From: an uncultured Sphingomonas sp.
GTDB lineage: Bacteria; Pseudomonadota; Alphaproteobacteria; Sphingomonadales; Sphingomonadaceae
DNA length: 64,000 nucleotides
Assembly (NCBI GenBank): GCA_913776045.1
Contig: CAJYOI010000005.1
Location: forward strand, 53,127 to 117,126
Reading direction: 5' to 3'
Below, one piece after another: positions 52,829-61,105 of this stretch. The notes beneath the pieces are model-generated. The model saw only the letters and a program-made list of their open reading frames with translations, was not told the DNA's origin and made no database searches. Made by a program: the position numbers and the translations under genes. How positions within the stretch are numbered: position 1 is the first letter of the stretch; each line of letters starts with the position of its first letter.

Positions 52829-53488
52829 ATGAGCGATAAACCCGAAGCGCCCGACGGCGCGAAGCCCAAGAAGAAGGGCGGCATCGTCAAGCTGGTCGTC
52901 ATCGTCGTCGTCCTGCTGGCGCTGGTCGGCGGCGGCGTCGGTGCCGGGCTGTATGCGGCCTCCAGCGGCCTGATCGGCGGTGGCGGCCACAAGGAAGAAG
53001 CCGAGGATCCGAACAAGCCCAAGCTTGTCCCCAAGTCGGAGGAAAAGCGCGCAGACGCCGGTGGAGAGGGCGGCGGCGAAGGCGGCGGCGGCGGCGGCGG
53101 CGAAGAGGGCGGCGAGAAGGCCGACGAGGGCGAACACCTGCCCACGCCGAAGGGCCGCAATGGGGACGATTATGCGTCGAACTACTTCACGATGGAGAAG
53201 GAGTTCACCTCGAACCTGAAGGAGAGCACGCACTTCATCCAGGTCGGGATCGCGGTGTCGACGCCCTATGACGATCGCGTCATCGGCAACCTGAAGACAC
53301 ACGAAATCGCGGTGCGCTCCGCCATCCTGATGGCACTCGCCAACACCGACGAGGAGGCCGTCTTCACGCAGACGGGCAAGGAGGCGCTGCAACAGCAGCT
53401 GGTCCAGGCGATCAACGGCGTTCTCAAACAAAAAGAAGGATTCGGAGGGATTAGTAACGTCTACTTTACCAATTTTGTTGTTCAGTGA
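52829..53488 (+). CDS. fliL: Flagellar basal-body protein FliL with a Gly/Glu linker
   Basis: Single-pass inner-membrane protein near the stator. The membrane helix is at about 20-45 (LVVIVVVLLALVGGGVGAG). A Gly/Glu-rich linker (GGEGGGEGGGGGGGEEGGEK, about 75-95) precedes the periplasmic domain (FIQVGIAVSTPYDDRVIGNL, ending GFGGISNVYFTNFVVQ). The length of 219 exceeds the usual about 150-180 because of the linker. A GGGGAAG site lies before the start. Confidence 0.93.
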   Translation: MSDKPEAPDGAKPKKKGGIVKLVVIVVVLLALVGGGVGAGLYAASSGLIGGGGHKEEAEDPNKPKLVPKSEEKRADAGGEGGGEGGGGGGGEEGGEKADEGEHLPTPKGRNGDDYASNYFTMEKEFTSNLKESTHFIQVGIAVSTPYDDRVIGNLKTHEIAVRSAILMALANTDEEAVFTQTGKEALQQQLVQAINGVLKQKEGFGGISNVYFTNFVVQ

Positions 53489-53494
53489 CCGTGC

Positions 53495-54472
53495 ATGGTT
53501 AACAGCACGGCAACCGACACGATCGAGCGGCGCGAACGGCCCAGAGCGACGGCGGCACACGCCCCGACGCTAGGCGTCGCGAATCTCAACCCGTTCGGCG
53601 ACCTCCACACGCTGCAGCATCTGTCCGCGCGCTTGGCGCGGGCGCTGCGTGGCGTCTTCGAGCCGGTGCTGCGCCGCAGTCTGCGCACCTGGGCCGAGCC
53701 GCTGGCCGTCCAGCGCTTCGCCGATTATTCGGCGGAGCGCGACGGGCTGCTGACCGCGTGGCTGCCGATGGCGATGGCGCCGACCGAAGCGCGTGCGTTC
53801 GTGATGTTCGACGGCGGCTTCGTGCTCGAAACGCTCGACCTGTTCTTCGGCGGCACCGGCGAGCGCCCGCGCGCCCTGCCCAGCGAATTCACGCCCGCCG
53901 CCGAAGCGATGATCAACCGGCTGGGCGGCATGATCGCCAAGCCGCTGACGACCGCCTGGAGCTCGATGGAGCGGCTGAATTTCCAGCCGGGCAATCCCGA
54001 AGGATCGCCTGCGATGCTGCAGGGCTTCGACGGCGACGATGCGATGATCGTCACCCGTTTCGGCCTGGCCGGAACCGGCGGCGAGCCGATCTTCATCGAC
54101 ATCGTCTATCCGGTCGCGGCGCTGAAGCCTTTCGCGCCAACGCTGACCGGCAAGGTCATGAGCCGCTCGTCGGTCGAGCCAAAGTGGCGCAGCGGTCTGA
54201 CCCGCGCCGCGATGAACGTGCGCTTCCCGATCCGCTCGGTCCTGGCCGAACCCGTCATGTCGCTGGCCGACCTGATGGAGCTGAAGGTGGGCGACGTCGT
54301 CCCCGTCAGCTTCGGACAGGAAGTGCCGGTGATGGTCGGCAAGGACCGGCTGGGCCTGGGCATCGTCGGCACGTCGAACGGCAAGGCCGCGATCCGCATC
54401 ACCAAGCTGAACCGCGACGGCGATGACGAAGACCAACCGACTTACGACGCTTACGAAGAGGACGCGCGATGA
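53495..54472 (+). CDS. fliM: Flagellar motor switch protein FliM
   Basis: C-ring switch protein of 325 residues that binds CheY-P. The middle domain shows LSARLARALRGVFEPVLR and EALDLFFGGTG-like FVLETLDLFFGGTGERPR; the C-terminal SpoA-type domain has PVMSLADLMELKVGDVVPVS. The usual N-terminal CheY-binding helix (LSQ-E/D-I-D) is not seen in the short N-terminus, so CheY contact may differ. It overlaps fliN by four bases. Confidence 0.92.
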   Translation: MVNSTATDTIERRERPRATAAHAPTLGVANLNPFGDLHTLQHLSARLARALRGVFEPVLRRSLRTWAEPLAVQRFADYSAERDGLLTAWLPMAMAPTEARAFVMFDGGFVLETLDLFFGGTGERPRALPSEFTPAAEAMINRLGGMIAKPLTTAWSSMERLNFQPGNPEGSPAMLQGFDGDDAMIVTRFGLAGTGGEPIFIDIVYPVAALKPFAPTLTGKVMSRSSVEPKWRSGLTRAAMNVRFPIRSVLAEPVMSLADLMELKVGDVVPVSFGQEVPVMVGKDRLGLGIVGTSNGKAAIRITKLNRDGDDEDQPTYDAYEEDAR

Positions 54473-54762
54473 ACGACATGACCGGCGGATTCCCGGTCGA
54501 CGCCAGTGTGGCCGCCAATTTCCGGCTGCTCCAGGACGTCGACGTCAAGCTGACCGTCGAGATCGGCTCGACGAGCCTGACGCTGCGCGAACTGCTCGCG
54601 CTGGGGGAGGCAAGCGTGATCGAGCTCGATCGCCACGCCAATGAACTGCTCGACGTGTTCGTCAACGGCACGCTGATCGGCCGCGGCGAAGTCGTGACCG
54701 TCGGCGAGAAGTTCGGCGTGCGCATGACCGAGCTGGTCAGCCCCGACAAGCGCACGCGCTAA
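54469..54762 (+). CDS. fliN: Flagellar motor switch protein FliN
   Basis: C-ring component of 97 residues, nearly all SpoA domain: LTVEIGSTSLTLRELLALGE and LLDVFVNGTLIGRGEVVTVG. It overlaps fliM (ATGA) and is followed by fliO 15 bases later. Confidence 0.95.
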   Translation: MNDMTGGFPVDASVAANFRLLQDVDVKLTVEIGSTSLTLRELLALGEASVIELDRHANELLDVFVNGTLIGRGEVVTVGEKFGVRMTELVSPDKRTR

Positions 54763-54777
54763 AAGGACGCCCGGGCG

Positions 54778-55035
54778 ATGATGTGGTCCTATATCCTGAA
54801 GCTGCTCGTGCTGCTGCCCTTGGTCTGCGGCCTGCTGGTCGGCTGCCTGTACCTGTGGCGCCGCCTGGAGGCGCGCATGCCCGGCAACCAGGGCGAGCGG
54901 ATGCTGAAGGTCAAGGAGACGATGATGATCTCCCCCGGCCTGCGCCTCGCCGTGCTCGATTTCGAAGGCCGCCGGTTGCTGATCTCGGTCGGCCGCGGCG
55001 GCGTGACCCTCATCGACAAGGCCGACATCCTGTGA
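54778..55035 (+). CDS. fliO: Flagellar export component FliO
   Basis: A small membrane protein of 85 residues with one helix (ILKLLVLLPLVCGLLVGCLYLW) and a cytoplasmic part (KVKETMMISPGLRLAVLDFE, LISVGRGGVTLI), as in FliO, which helps to assemble FliP. The position between fliN and fliP supports the call. Two adjacent ATG codons start it. Confidence 0.88.
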   Translation: MMWSYILKLLVLLPLVCGLLVGCLYLWRRLEARMPGNQGERMLKVKETMMISPGLRLAVLDFEGRRLLISVGRGGVTLIDKADIL

Positions 55036-55061
55036 CTTTCGCTGAGGCCGTCCTTCCCGAC

Positions 55062-55874
55062 ATGCGCAGCAATTCGGGCCGTATCGTCCGCGGCCTCGTC
55101 ATCGTGTTCGCGGTGATGACGGCGCTGCTGGTCGCCTTCCCCGCCTTCGCCCAGGCCGCGCCTGCCGCCCCCGTGCCGCCGGCCGCCCCCGGCGTCGGCG
55201 ACGCCATGGACCGCGCGCTCGGCCAGCTCGGTGGCGGGCAGGCGCCGCTCAGCCTGTCGCTGCAAGTCCTCATCATCATGGGGCTGCTCACGGTTCTGCC
55301 GAGCATCGTCCTGATGATGACCAGCTTCACGCGGATCGTCATCGTGCTCGCGATTCTGCGCCAGGCGATGGGCCTGCAGAATTCGCCGCCCAACCAGGTC
55401 ATCATCGGCCTGTCGCTGTTCCTGTCGCTATTCGTGATGTCGCCGGTCATCACCCAGGTGAACGACAACGGCATCAAGCCCTATGCCGCTGGCCAGATCA
55501 ACGCGACCCAGCTGATCGAGCGCGGCGGCGAAAGCTTCCATGCCTTCATGCTGAAGCAGACGCGGGTGAAGGACGTCACCATGTTCGCCGGCATCGCCAA
55601 GAGCGGTCCTTATGCGAACCAGAAGGATGTCCCCTTCTCGGTCCTGCTGCCCGCCTTCGTCACGTCGGAGCTAAAGACCGCGTTCCAGATCGGCTTCCTG
55701 ATTTTCCTGCCCTTCATCGTCATCGATCTTGTGGTCGCGACCGTCCTCATGTCGCTGGGCATGATGATGCTCTCACCCCAGATCATCTCGCTTCCCTTCA
55801 AGCTGCTGCTGTTCGTCCTGGTCGACGGATGGGCGCTGACGATGGGCAGCCTTGCCAACAGTTTCGTGAGTTAG
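55062..55874 (+). CDS. fliP: Flagellar export gate protein FliP
   Basis: Core of the FliPQR export gate in the inner membrane. The 270-residue protein has a cleavable signal peptide (GRIVRGLVIVFAVMTALLVA), four membrane helices and the motif RIVIVLAILRQAMGLQNSPP. The ATG at 55062 starts the signal peptide; a GTG at 55032 overlapping the fliO stop would add ten residues and is an alternative. fliQ follows four bases later. Confidence 0.95.
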   Translation: MRSNSGRIVRGLVIVFAVMTALLVAFPAFAQAAPAAPVPPAAPGVGDAMDRALGQLGGGQAPLSLSLQVLIIMGLLTVLPSIVLMMTSFTRIVIVLAILRQAMGLQNSPPNQVIIGLSLFLSLFVMSPVITQVNDNGIKPYAAGQINATQLIERGGESFHAFMLKQTRVKDVTMFAGIAKSGPYANQKDVPFSVLLPAFVTSELKTAFQIGFLIFLPFIVIDLVVATVLMSLGMMMLSPQIISLPFKLLLFVLVDGWALTMGSLANSFVS

Positions 55875-55878
55875 CGCG

Positions 55879-56148
55879 ATGGACGCCGATTATTTCCTGA
55901 CCGTCGCGCGCGAAGCGATGTGGATCCTGGCGCTCGCATCAGCGCCGATCCTGATCCCGGCGCTCGTCTCCGGCCTGATCCTTGGCATGATCCAGGCGGC
56001 GACGTCGATCAACGAACAGACGCTGACGTTCGTGCCGAAACTGATCGTCGTCGCGGTCAGCCTGGTCGTGTTCGGGGCGATGATCCTGGGGCTGCTGGGC
56101 GACTTCATGACCAGCATCTTCGAGCGGATTCCGGAACTCGTTCGATAA
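55879..56148 (+). CDS. fliQ: Flagellar export gate protein FliQ
   Basis: Two-helix membrane protein of 89 residues that surrounds the gate. Typical motifs are MWILALASAPILIPALVSGL and MIQAATSINEQTLTFVPKLI. It lies between fliP and fliR with gaps of four and three bases. Confidence 0.96.
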   Translation: MDADYFLTVAREAMWILALASAPILIPALVSGLILGMIQAATSINEQTLTFVPKLIVVAVSLVVFGAMILGLLGDFMTSIFERIPELVR

Positions 56149-56151
56149 TCT

Positions 56152-56925
56152 ATGTTGGGTTTCGGCCTCTCGATCGAGCCCCAGCTCTGGGCACTGCTGT
56201 TCACGATGGTGCGCGTCGGCGCCGCCTTCGTGGCAGCCCCGGTGTTCGGCGCCGTCGCGGTGCCGTTGCCCGTGCGCATCTTGCTGTCGGGCGCGATCGG
56301 CATCCTGGTGCTCAATAGCCAGAGCTATGCGGTCCCGACCGAAATCTTCGCGCTCACCACCTTCGTGTCGATCGCAGGCGAGATCCTGGTCGGCCTGGCG
56401 ATCGGCTTCATCATCCAGATCGCCTTTGCCGCGCCGCTGGTCGCGAGCGAGCTGATCGGCACGTCGATGGGGATCGGCTTCGCCCAGGCGATCGATCCGC
56501 TGAACGGCACGTCAAGCCCGGCGCTCGGCCAGTTCCTGTCGATCCTGTTGACCCTGCTGTTCCTGTCGGTCGACGGGCACCTCATCCTGGTCGACCTGAT
56601 CGTACGCTCCTACGAAGCCCTGCCCCCCGGCGCCGCGTGGATCGCGCCCGAGCGGCTGCGCAACATCGCCTTCTTCGGCGGCTATGCCTTCCTCGCCGGC
56701 CTGTTGCTGGCCCTGCCGGTCGGCTTCCTGCTGCTGAGCCTCAACCTGGTCGTCGGCATGCTGTCGCGATCGGCCCCTGCCATGAACCTTTTCGCCGTCG
56801 GCCTGCCCGCAAGCCTGGCCGTCGGCGTCGTCGCCCTGATGATCGGCCTGCCCGCGATGGGCGACTATATGCAGGTCATCGTCCGCGAAGCGCTCGACAT
56901 GACCGCAAAGCTGGTCTTCGGCTGA
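56152..56925 (+). CDS. fliR: Flagellar export gate protein FliR
   Basis: Inner-membrane gate protein of 257 residues with about six hydrophobic helices. FliR features are MVRVGAAFVAAPVFGAVAVP and LVASELIGTSMGIGFAQAID. It overlaps flhB by one base (TGATG). Confidence 0.96.
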   Translation: MLGFGLSIEPQLWALLFTMVRVGAAFVAAPVFGAVAVPLPVRILLSGAIGILVLNSQSYAVPTEIFALTTFVSIAGEILVGLAIGFIIQIAFAAPLVASELIGTSMGIGFAQAIDPLNGTSSPALGQFLSILLTLLFLSVDGHLILVDLIVRSYEALPPGAAWIAPERLRNIAFFGGYAFLAGLLLALPVGFLLLSLNLVVGMLSRSAPAMNLFAVGLPASLAVGVVALMIGLPAMGDYMQVIVREALDMTAKLVFG

Positions 56926-58049
56926 TGTCGGAGGGCGGCGAAAAGACAGAAGCCCCGACACCCAAGCGCCGTCAAAAGGCGCTTGATGAAGGGCAGATGC
57001 TGCGCAGCAAGGAATTCGCCTCTGCGCTGGGCATGCTGATCGGTTGCGCCTGGATCGCGATGCTGGGGCCGGGCATGCTCGCCGCGCTGAAGGGCGTGAT
57101 GGCGGCCGGTTTCACCTTCGGGCGCGACGATGTCGAGCATTTCGAGCCGTTCCGCCCGCTGGCCGAGGCGGGTGCGAAGCTGATGCCGTCGATCCTGGTG
57201 CTGTTCGCGGTATCGATCGTCGGCGCGATCCTCAGCCAGGCGGGTCTCGGCGCGCTGCACTTCAACCCGAAGCTGATGGCGCCCAAGCCGTCGAAGCTCA
57301 ATCCGCTGTCGGGCCTGAAGCGCATCTTTGGCCCGAACGGCTGGGTCGAACTCGGCAAATCGCTGCTGAAGGTCGCCCTGCTGGGGTCGATCGGCGGTTA
57401 TATGCTGTGGTCGATGGCGCAGTCGTCGATCGGCCTCGTCACCTCCGACTTCCACCGGGCAATCGAGAATCTCGGCGGTACCTTCCTGACGCTGCTGTTC
57501 GTCATGGCCGGCGGGCTGGTGCTGATCGCGATGATCGACGTGCCGCTCCAGGCCTTCCAGCTGCTCTCCAAGCTCCGCATGAGCAAGGACGAGGTCAAGG
57601 ACGAACATAAGGAAGCCGAGGGTAATCCTGAGAACAAGGCGCATCTGCGTCAACGCCAGCGCGAGATCCTGAAGGGCGGTTTCCGCAAGGCGATGACCGA
57701 GGCGCATGTCGTGCTGACCAACCCGACGCACTTCTCGGTTGCGCTACGCTACGACGCGGGTCGCGATCAGGTGCCGGTCGTGGTGGCCAAGGGGCGCGGC
57801 GCGACTGCACTGGCCATCCGCGAACTCGCCGCCGAAATGCGCGTGCCGATGCTGGAATATCCAACGCTTGCCCGCGGTATCTACTACACCAGCAAGGAGG
57901 GGCAGGAGATCCGCGACGACCTGTATCTCGCGGTCGCGACCGTCCTCGCCTTCGTGTTCGGCGTCAACCAGGCCGCCGGTGGGCTGCAACCGCTGGTTAC
58001 CGTGCCCGACACCGCGAAATTCGACGAGAACGGCATCAAACAGAGCTAA
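56925..58049 (+). CDS. flhB: Flagellar export switch protein FlhB
   Basis: Controls the change from rod/hook to filament substrates. The 374-residue protein has the N-terminal signature EKTEAPTPKRRQKALDEGQM, four membrane helices and the self-cleaving site NPTH (266-269) in VVLTNPTHFSVALRY. Its stop codon TAA is part of a sigma-28-like -35 box for fliD. Confidence 0.97.
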   Translation: MSEGGEKTEAPTPKRRQKALDEGQMLRSKEFASALGMLIGCAWIAMLGPGMLAALKGVMAAGFTFGRDDVEHFEPFRPLAEAGAKLMPSILVLFAVSIVGAILSQAGLGALHFNPKLMAPKPSKLNPLSGLKRIFGPNGWVELGKSLLKVALLGSIGGYMLWSMAQSSIGLVTSDFHRAIENLGGTFLTLLFVMAGGLVLIAMIDVPLQAFQLLSKLRMSKDEVKDEHKEAEGNPENKAHLRQRQREILKGGFRKAMTEAHVVLTNPTHFSVALRYDAGRDQVPVVVAKGRGATALAIRELAAEMRVPMLEYPTLARGIYYTSKEGQEIRDDLYLAVATVLAFVFGVNQAAGGLQPLVTVPDTAKFDENGIKQS

Positions 58050-58073
58050 ATCTTTGCGGCCGACGGTCGATAG
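58047..58073 (+). promoter_or_regulatory. Sigma-28 (FliA)-type promoter for fliDS
   Basis: TAAA (58047-58050), 15 bases, then GTCGATAG (58066-58073), against TAAA-N15-GCCGATAA (6 of 8 in the -10 box, exact spacing). It lies 20 bases before the GTG of fliD and uses the flhB stop codon as its -35. Confidence 0.7.
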
Positions 58074-58093
58074 AAGGGGGGAAGGGGACGCTC

Positions 58094-59500
58094 GTGGTCG
58101 ACTCGATTGCAAAGACGCTCGGATCGGGATCGGGGATCGACATCTCCGCGCTCGTCACCGGCTTGGTCAGCGCCCAGTTTTCGCCCAAGACCAAGCAGAT
58201 CGAATCGCGCACCGAGACGCTGACCGCCCAGATTTCCGCGGTGTCCGAGCTGAAGAGCGGCATGACGCAGTTCGCCTCGGCGCTGGCCAGCCTGATCAAG
58301 GGCGGGTCGCTGGGCACGCAGGCGACCAGCAGCAACACAGGCATCGTGAAGGCGAGCGTCATCGGCGGCAAGCAGGTGGCGGCTCTGTCGGCCTCGATCG
58401 AGGTGAAGCAGATCGCGGCCACGCAGGTAACGGCGTCCAACACTATCGCGGCGAACACCTCACTGGGGGCGGGATCGATCAAAATCCAGTTCGGCGCCTA
58501 CAACGCCAGCGATGCCTTCGTCGCCGATTCGACCGACATCCCGGCGATCACCATCGACGCTGCGAATTCGACCCCCAGCGCGATCGCCGCCAAGATCAAC
58601 AGCACCGAAGGTGCCGGGCTGACCGCATCCGTCATCACCGACGGCAACGGCGAACGGTTGGTGCTGAAAAGCGCAACCGGCGCGGCCAAGGCGTTCACCA
58701 TCACGACCAGTGGCGGCTCGACGGCGTTCGCCAGTGCCCTCACCGTCACGGCGAATGATACGAAGATCAAGACCGATGCAGCCGATGCGATCGTCGCCGT
58801 CGATGGCGTCGAGGTCTCGCGATCGACGAATACCGTTACCGATCTGATCCCCGGCATCCAGCTCGACCTGCAATCGGCGGCGGTGGGCACGAAGGTGACG
58901 CTGGGCAGCACGCCATCGACCGCGGCGCTGACCCAGGCGGTCAACGACGTCGTCACGACCTACAACGAGCTGTACAAGATGGTGCAGACCGCGACCGACC
59001 CGATCAACGGCAAACTTTCCCGCGATCCCGCGGCGCAGGAAATGAAGCGCCAGCTGCGATCGCTGACCCTGGTCGATCTGACCGGCGCGACCGACGGCAG
59101 TCCGCGGACTTTGTCCGAACTGGGCGTGGCAACCAATCGCGACGGCTCGCTCAGCGTCGATTCGAAGCGGCTGGCGACGGTCATGGCGGCCAACCCGACC
59201 GCGGTCGAAGCGATGTTTTCCGATCGCGGCGTCCGATCGCAGAAGGACGGCCTGTCGGCGACGCTCAATGCGATGTCGTCGACCGTCACCAGTTTCGCTT
59301 TCGGCCTGGGCGCCGCTCAGACGCGCTACAGCAAGGCGCAGACGGCGCTGACCGCCGAGAAGAGCAAGCTGGCCGAAGCGCAGGAAAAGGCGACCACGCG
59401 GATGACCCAACAATATTCGACGATGGATTCGCGCGTGTCCGCGTACAAGGCGACGCAAAGCATGCTCGATAAGCAGATCGCCGCTTGGAACAAGAGCTGA
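58094..59500 (+). CDS. fliD: Flagellar filament cap protein FliD
   Basis: Cap protein that folds flagellin subunits at the filament tip. The 468-residue protein has the N-terminal motif GSGSGIDISALVTGLVSAQF, a variable middle with the hook-IN-like GAGSIKIQFG, and the C-terminal heptad region (MTQQYSTMDSRVSAYKATQS). The start is GTG 58094, with GGGGAAGGGG upstream. fliS follows two bases later. Confidence 0.95.
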   Translation: MVDSIAKTLGSGSGIDISALVTGLVSAQFSPKTKQIESRTETLTAQISAVSELKSGMTQFASALASLIKGGSLGTQATSSNTGIVKASVIGGKQVAALSASIEVKQIAATQVTASNTIAANTSLGAGSIKIQFGAYNASDAFVADSTDIPAITIDAANSTPSAIAAKINSTEGAGLTASVITDGNGERLVLKSATGAAKAFTITTSGGSTAFASALTVTANDTKIKTDAADAIVAVDGVEVSRSTNTVTDLIPGIQLDLQSAAVGTKVTLGSTPSTAALTQAVNDVVTTYNELYKMVQTATDPINGKLSRDPAAQEMKRQLRSLTLVDLTGATDGSPRTLSELGVATNRDGSLSVDSKRLATVMAANPTAVEAMFSDRGVRSQKDGLSATLNAMSSTVTSFAFGLGAAQTRYSKAQTALTAEKSKLAEAQEKATTRMTQQYSTMDSRVSAYKATQSMLDKQIAAWNKS

Positions 59501-59502
59501 TC

Positions 59503-59901
59503 ATGGCCCGCTACGCAAGCGCCCTCGCCCGTCCTGAAGCGACCTATCGCTCGATCGATCTGGTCAGCCGCACTGGCGGCCAGGATTCCGCAGGGCTCGT
59601 CTCGCTACTCTATACCGAATGTATCCGCGCGTTGCGGTCGGCGGCATGGGCGGCGGAAAACCGCCGGTACGAGGTCAAGAGCGAGCGCGTGACCCGCGCG
59701 CTGTCGGTCCTCTTCGCACTGGAGAACGGCCTGGACTTCGACAATGGCGGCGACCTGTCGCGCACGCTGTCGCGGGTCTATCAGGGGTCGCGCAAGGAGA
59801 TCGTCAACGCCAGCCTGGGAATGGACCCGGCGCCGTTCCTGGCTGTCGCGACGACGCTCGAGGAAATCGCCGGCGCCTGGGAATCCGCGCGCCGTGCGTG
59901 A
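59503..59901 (+). CDS. fliS: Flagellin export chaperone FliS
   Basis: Cytoplasmic chaperone of 132 residues that binds the flagellin C-terminus. The family pattern of helices is seen (SAGLVSLLYTECIRALRSAA, VTRALSVLFALENGLDFDNG, LSRTLSRVYQGSRKEIVNAS). The ATG at 59503 follows the fliD stop directly and fits the family length. It is the last flagellar gene in the window. Confidence 0.9.
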   Translation: MARYASALARPEATYRSIDLVSRTGGQDSAGLVSLLYTECIRALRSAAWAAENRRYEVKSERVTRALSVLFALENGLDFDNGGDLSRTLSRVYQGSRKEIVNASLGMDPAPFLAVATTLEEIAGAWESARRA

Positions 59902-59934
59902 CGCCGGCGTTTTAAGCCGCTAGCGACGGCGGCG

Positions 59935-60471
59935 ATGAGTCAGCCGCATATCGTCGCCCTTGGCGGGACCAGCCGCCCGCAATCCTCGACCGGCGCCGCG
60001 CTCGCCCGCGCGCTGGCCATCGCCGAAGCCCGCGGCGCGCGGACGACGCTGCTGACCGGCGATGCGATCGCGTTTCCGAATTTCGAACCCGGTCAGGGCG
60101 ACGGCAACCCGACGCTCGACGCCTTCCTCGCCGCGCTGCGGTCGGCCGATGGGATCATCATCGGGTCACCGGGCTATCACGGCACCTTTTCGGGGCTGGT
60201 CAAGAACGCGCTCGACCATGTCGAGCTGATGGCGAAGGACGAGCGGCCTTATTTCCACGGCCTGCCGGTCGGGCACATCGCCACCGCCGCAGGCTGGCAG
60301 GCCGCCGTCGCGACGCTGATCGGGCTGCGCAGCATCACTCATGCCCTGCGCGGCTGGCCGACGCCGCTGGGCGTCGCGATCAACACGGCCGAGGGGCCGG
60401 ACGCGATCGACCGCGCCGAGCCGCAACTGGCGACGATGGTCGGGCAGATGCTGGACTTCCTGAAGCGCTGA
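59935..60471 (+). CDS. NADPH-dependent FMN reductase-family protein
   Basis: Flavodoxin-fold enzyme of 178 residues. The phosphate-binding loop ALGGTSRPQSSTGAALARAL (residues 8-27) and the motif GIIIGSPGYHGTFSGLVKNA are those of NADPH:FMN/quinone reductases. The substrate is unknown. It starts 33 bases after fliS but has no flagellar role known to me. Confidence 0.9.
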   Translation: MSQPHIVALGGTSRPQSSTGAALARALAIAEARGARTTLLTGDAIAFPNFEPGQGDGNPTLDAFLAALRSADGIIIGSPGYHGTFSGLVKNALDHVELMAKDERPYFHGLPVGHIATAAGWQAAVATLIGLRSITHALRGWPTPLGVAINTAEGPDAIDRAEPQLATMVGQMLDFLKR

Positions 60472-60494
60472 GCCGGCTTGGCGTTGACGCCGCG

Positions 60495-60502
60495 TTAACC
60501 AT
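60495..60502. promoter_or_regulatory. CtrA half-site TTAACCAT upstream of the receiver gene
   Basis: TTAACCAT lies 22-29 bases before the ATG at 60524, in the 12-base string CGTTAACCATTC that also precedes the flagellar regulator. The short distance suggests a leaderless or very short transcript. Confidence 0.5.
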
Positions 60503-60523
60503 TCCGGCGTAGCGTCGACGACG

Positions 60524-61105
60524 ATGATCGACGTCCGTCCCGTCCCCGCCCCGCCCATGATCCTGGTCGTCGATGATAACGGCACTAACCTCGCCGTGCT
60601 ATGCCGTCGGCTGAGCCGGGCGGGCTTCGTCGTGATCCCGTGCGACACCGGCCGACAGGCGCTGACCGTGGTCGCCGGGGGCGGCATCGACCTGGTGCTG
60701 CTCGACATGGTCATGCCTGAAGTTTCGGGCGTCGACGTGCTGAGCACGTTGCGTGGATCGCGCGCGACCGCAGACCTGCCGGTCATCGTCATCACCGGTC
60801 GCAGCGAGCCGACCGCCGCGGTCGAGGCGCTCGCTGCGGGTGCGGACGACTGGATCGCCAAGCCCTTTTCCTTCGAGGTACTCGCGGCGCGGATCGACCG
60901 CGTCCTCGCGCGATCGGCGCGTCTGACCGACCTGAAGCGATCGAACGCGTCGCTCGACGCGCGGATAGCGCAGCGCGCGATCGAACTGGGCGAGGCGCAC
61001 GCCAAACTGGCGGTCACCCGCGCCGACCGCATCCGCCTGATCGCATCGATCCAGGCGCTGAGCGATCAGGTCGAACGCCTCAACGGGTCCAGTGCCGCCA
61101 ACTGA
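60524..61105 (+). CDS. Single-domain response regulator with coiled-coil tail
   Basis: A 193-residue protein. Residues 12-130 form a receiver domain with the acidic pair DD (17-18), phospho-acceptor Asp61 in LVLLDMVMPEVSGV, Thr91 and Lys113 in IAKPFSF. The rest is helical and charged (KRSNASLDARIAQRAIELGE), probably a coiled coil, with no DNA-binding or enzymatic domain. Its partner kinase is not in the window. The CtrA-like site before it and its place after the flagellar cluster hint at a link to motility or the cell cycle. It overlaps a convergent transporter gene by 26 bases. Confidence 0.88.
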   Translation: MIDVRPVPAPPMILVVDDNGTNLAVLCRRLSRAGFVVIPCDTGRQALTVVAGGGIDLVLLDMVMPEVSGVDVLSTLRGSRATADLPVIVITGRSEPTAAVEALAAGADDWIAKPFSFEVLAARIDRVLARSARLTDLKRSNASLDARIAQRAIELGEAHAKLAVTRADRIRLIASIQALSDQVERLNGSSAAN

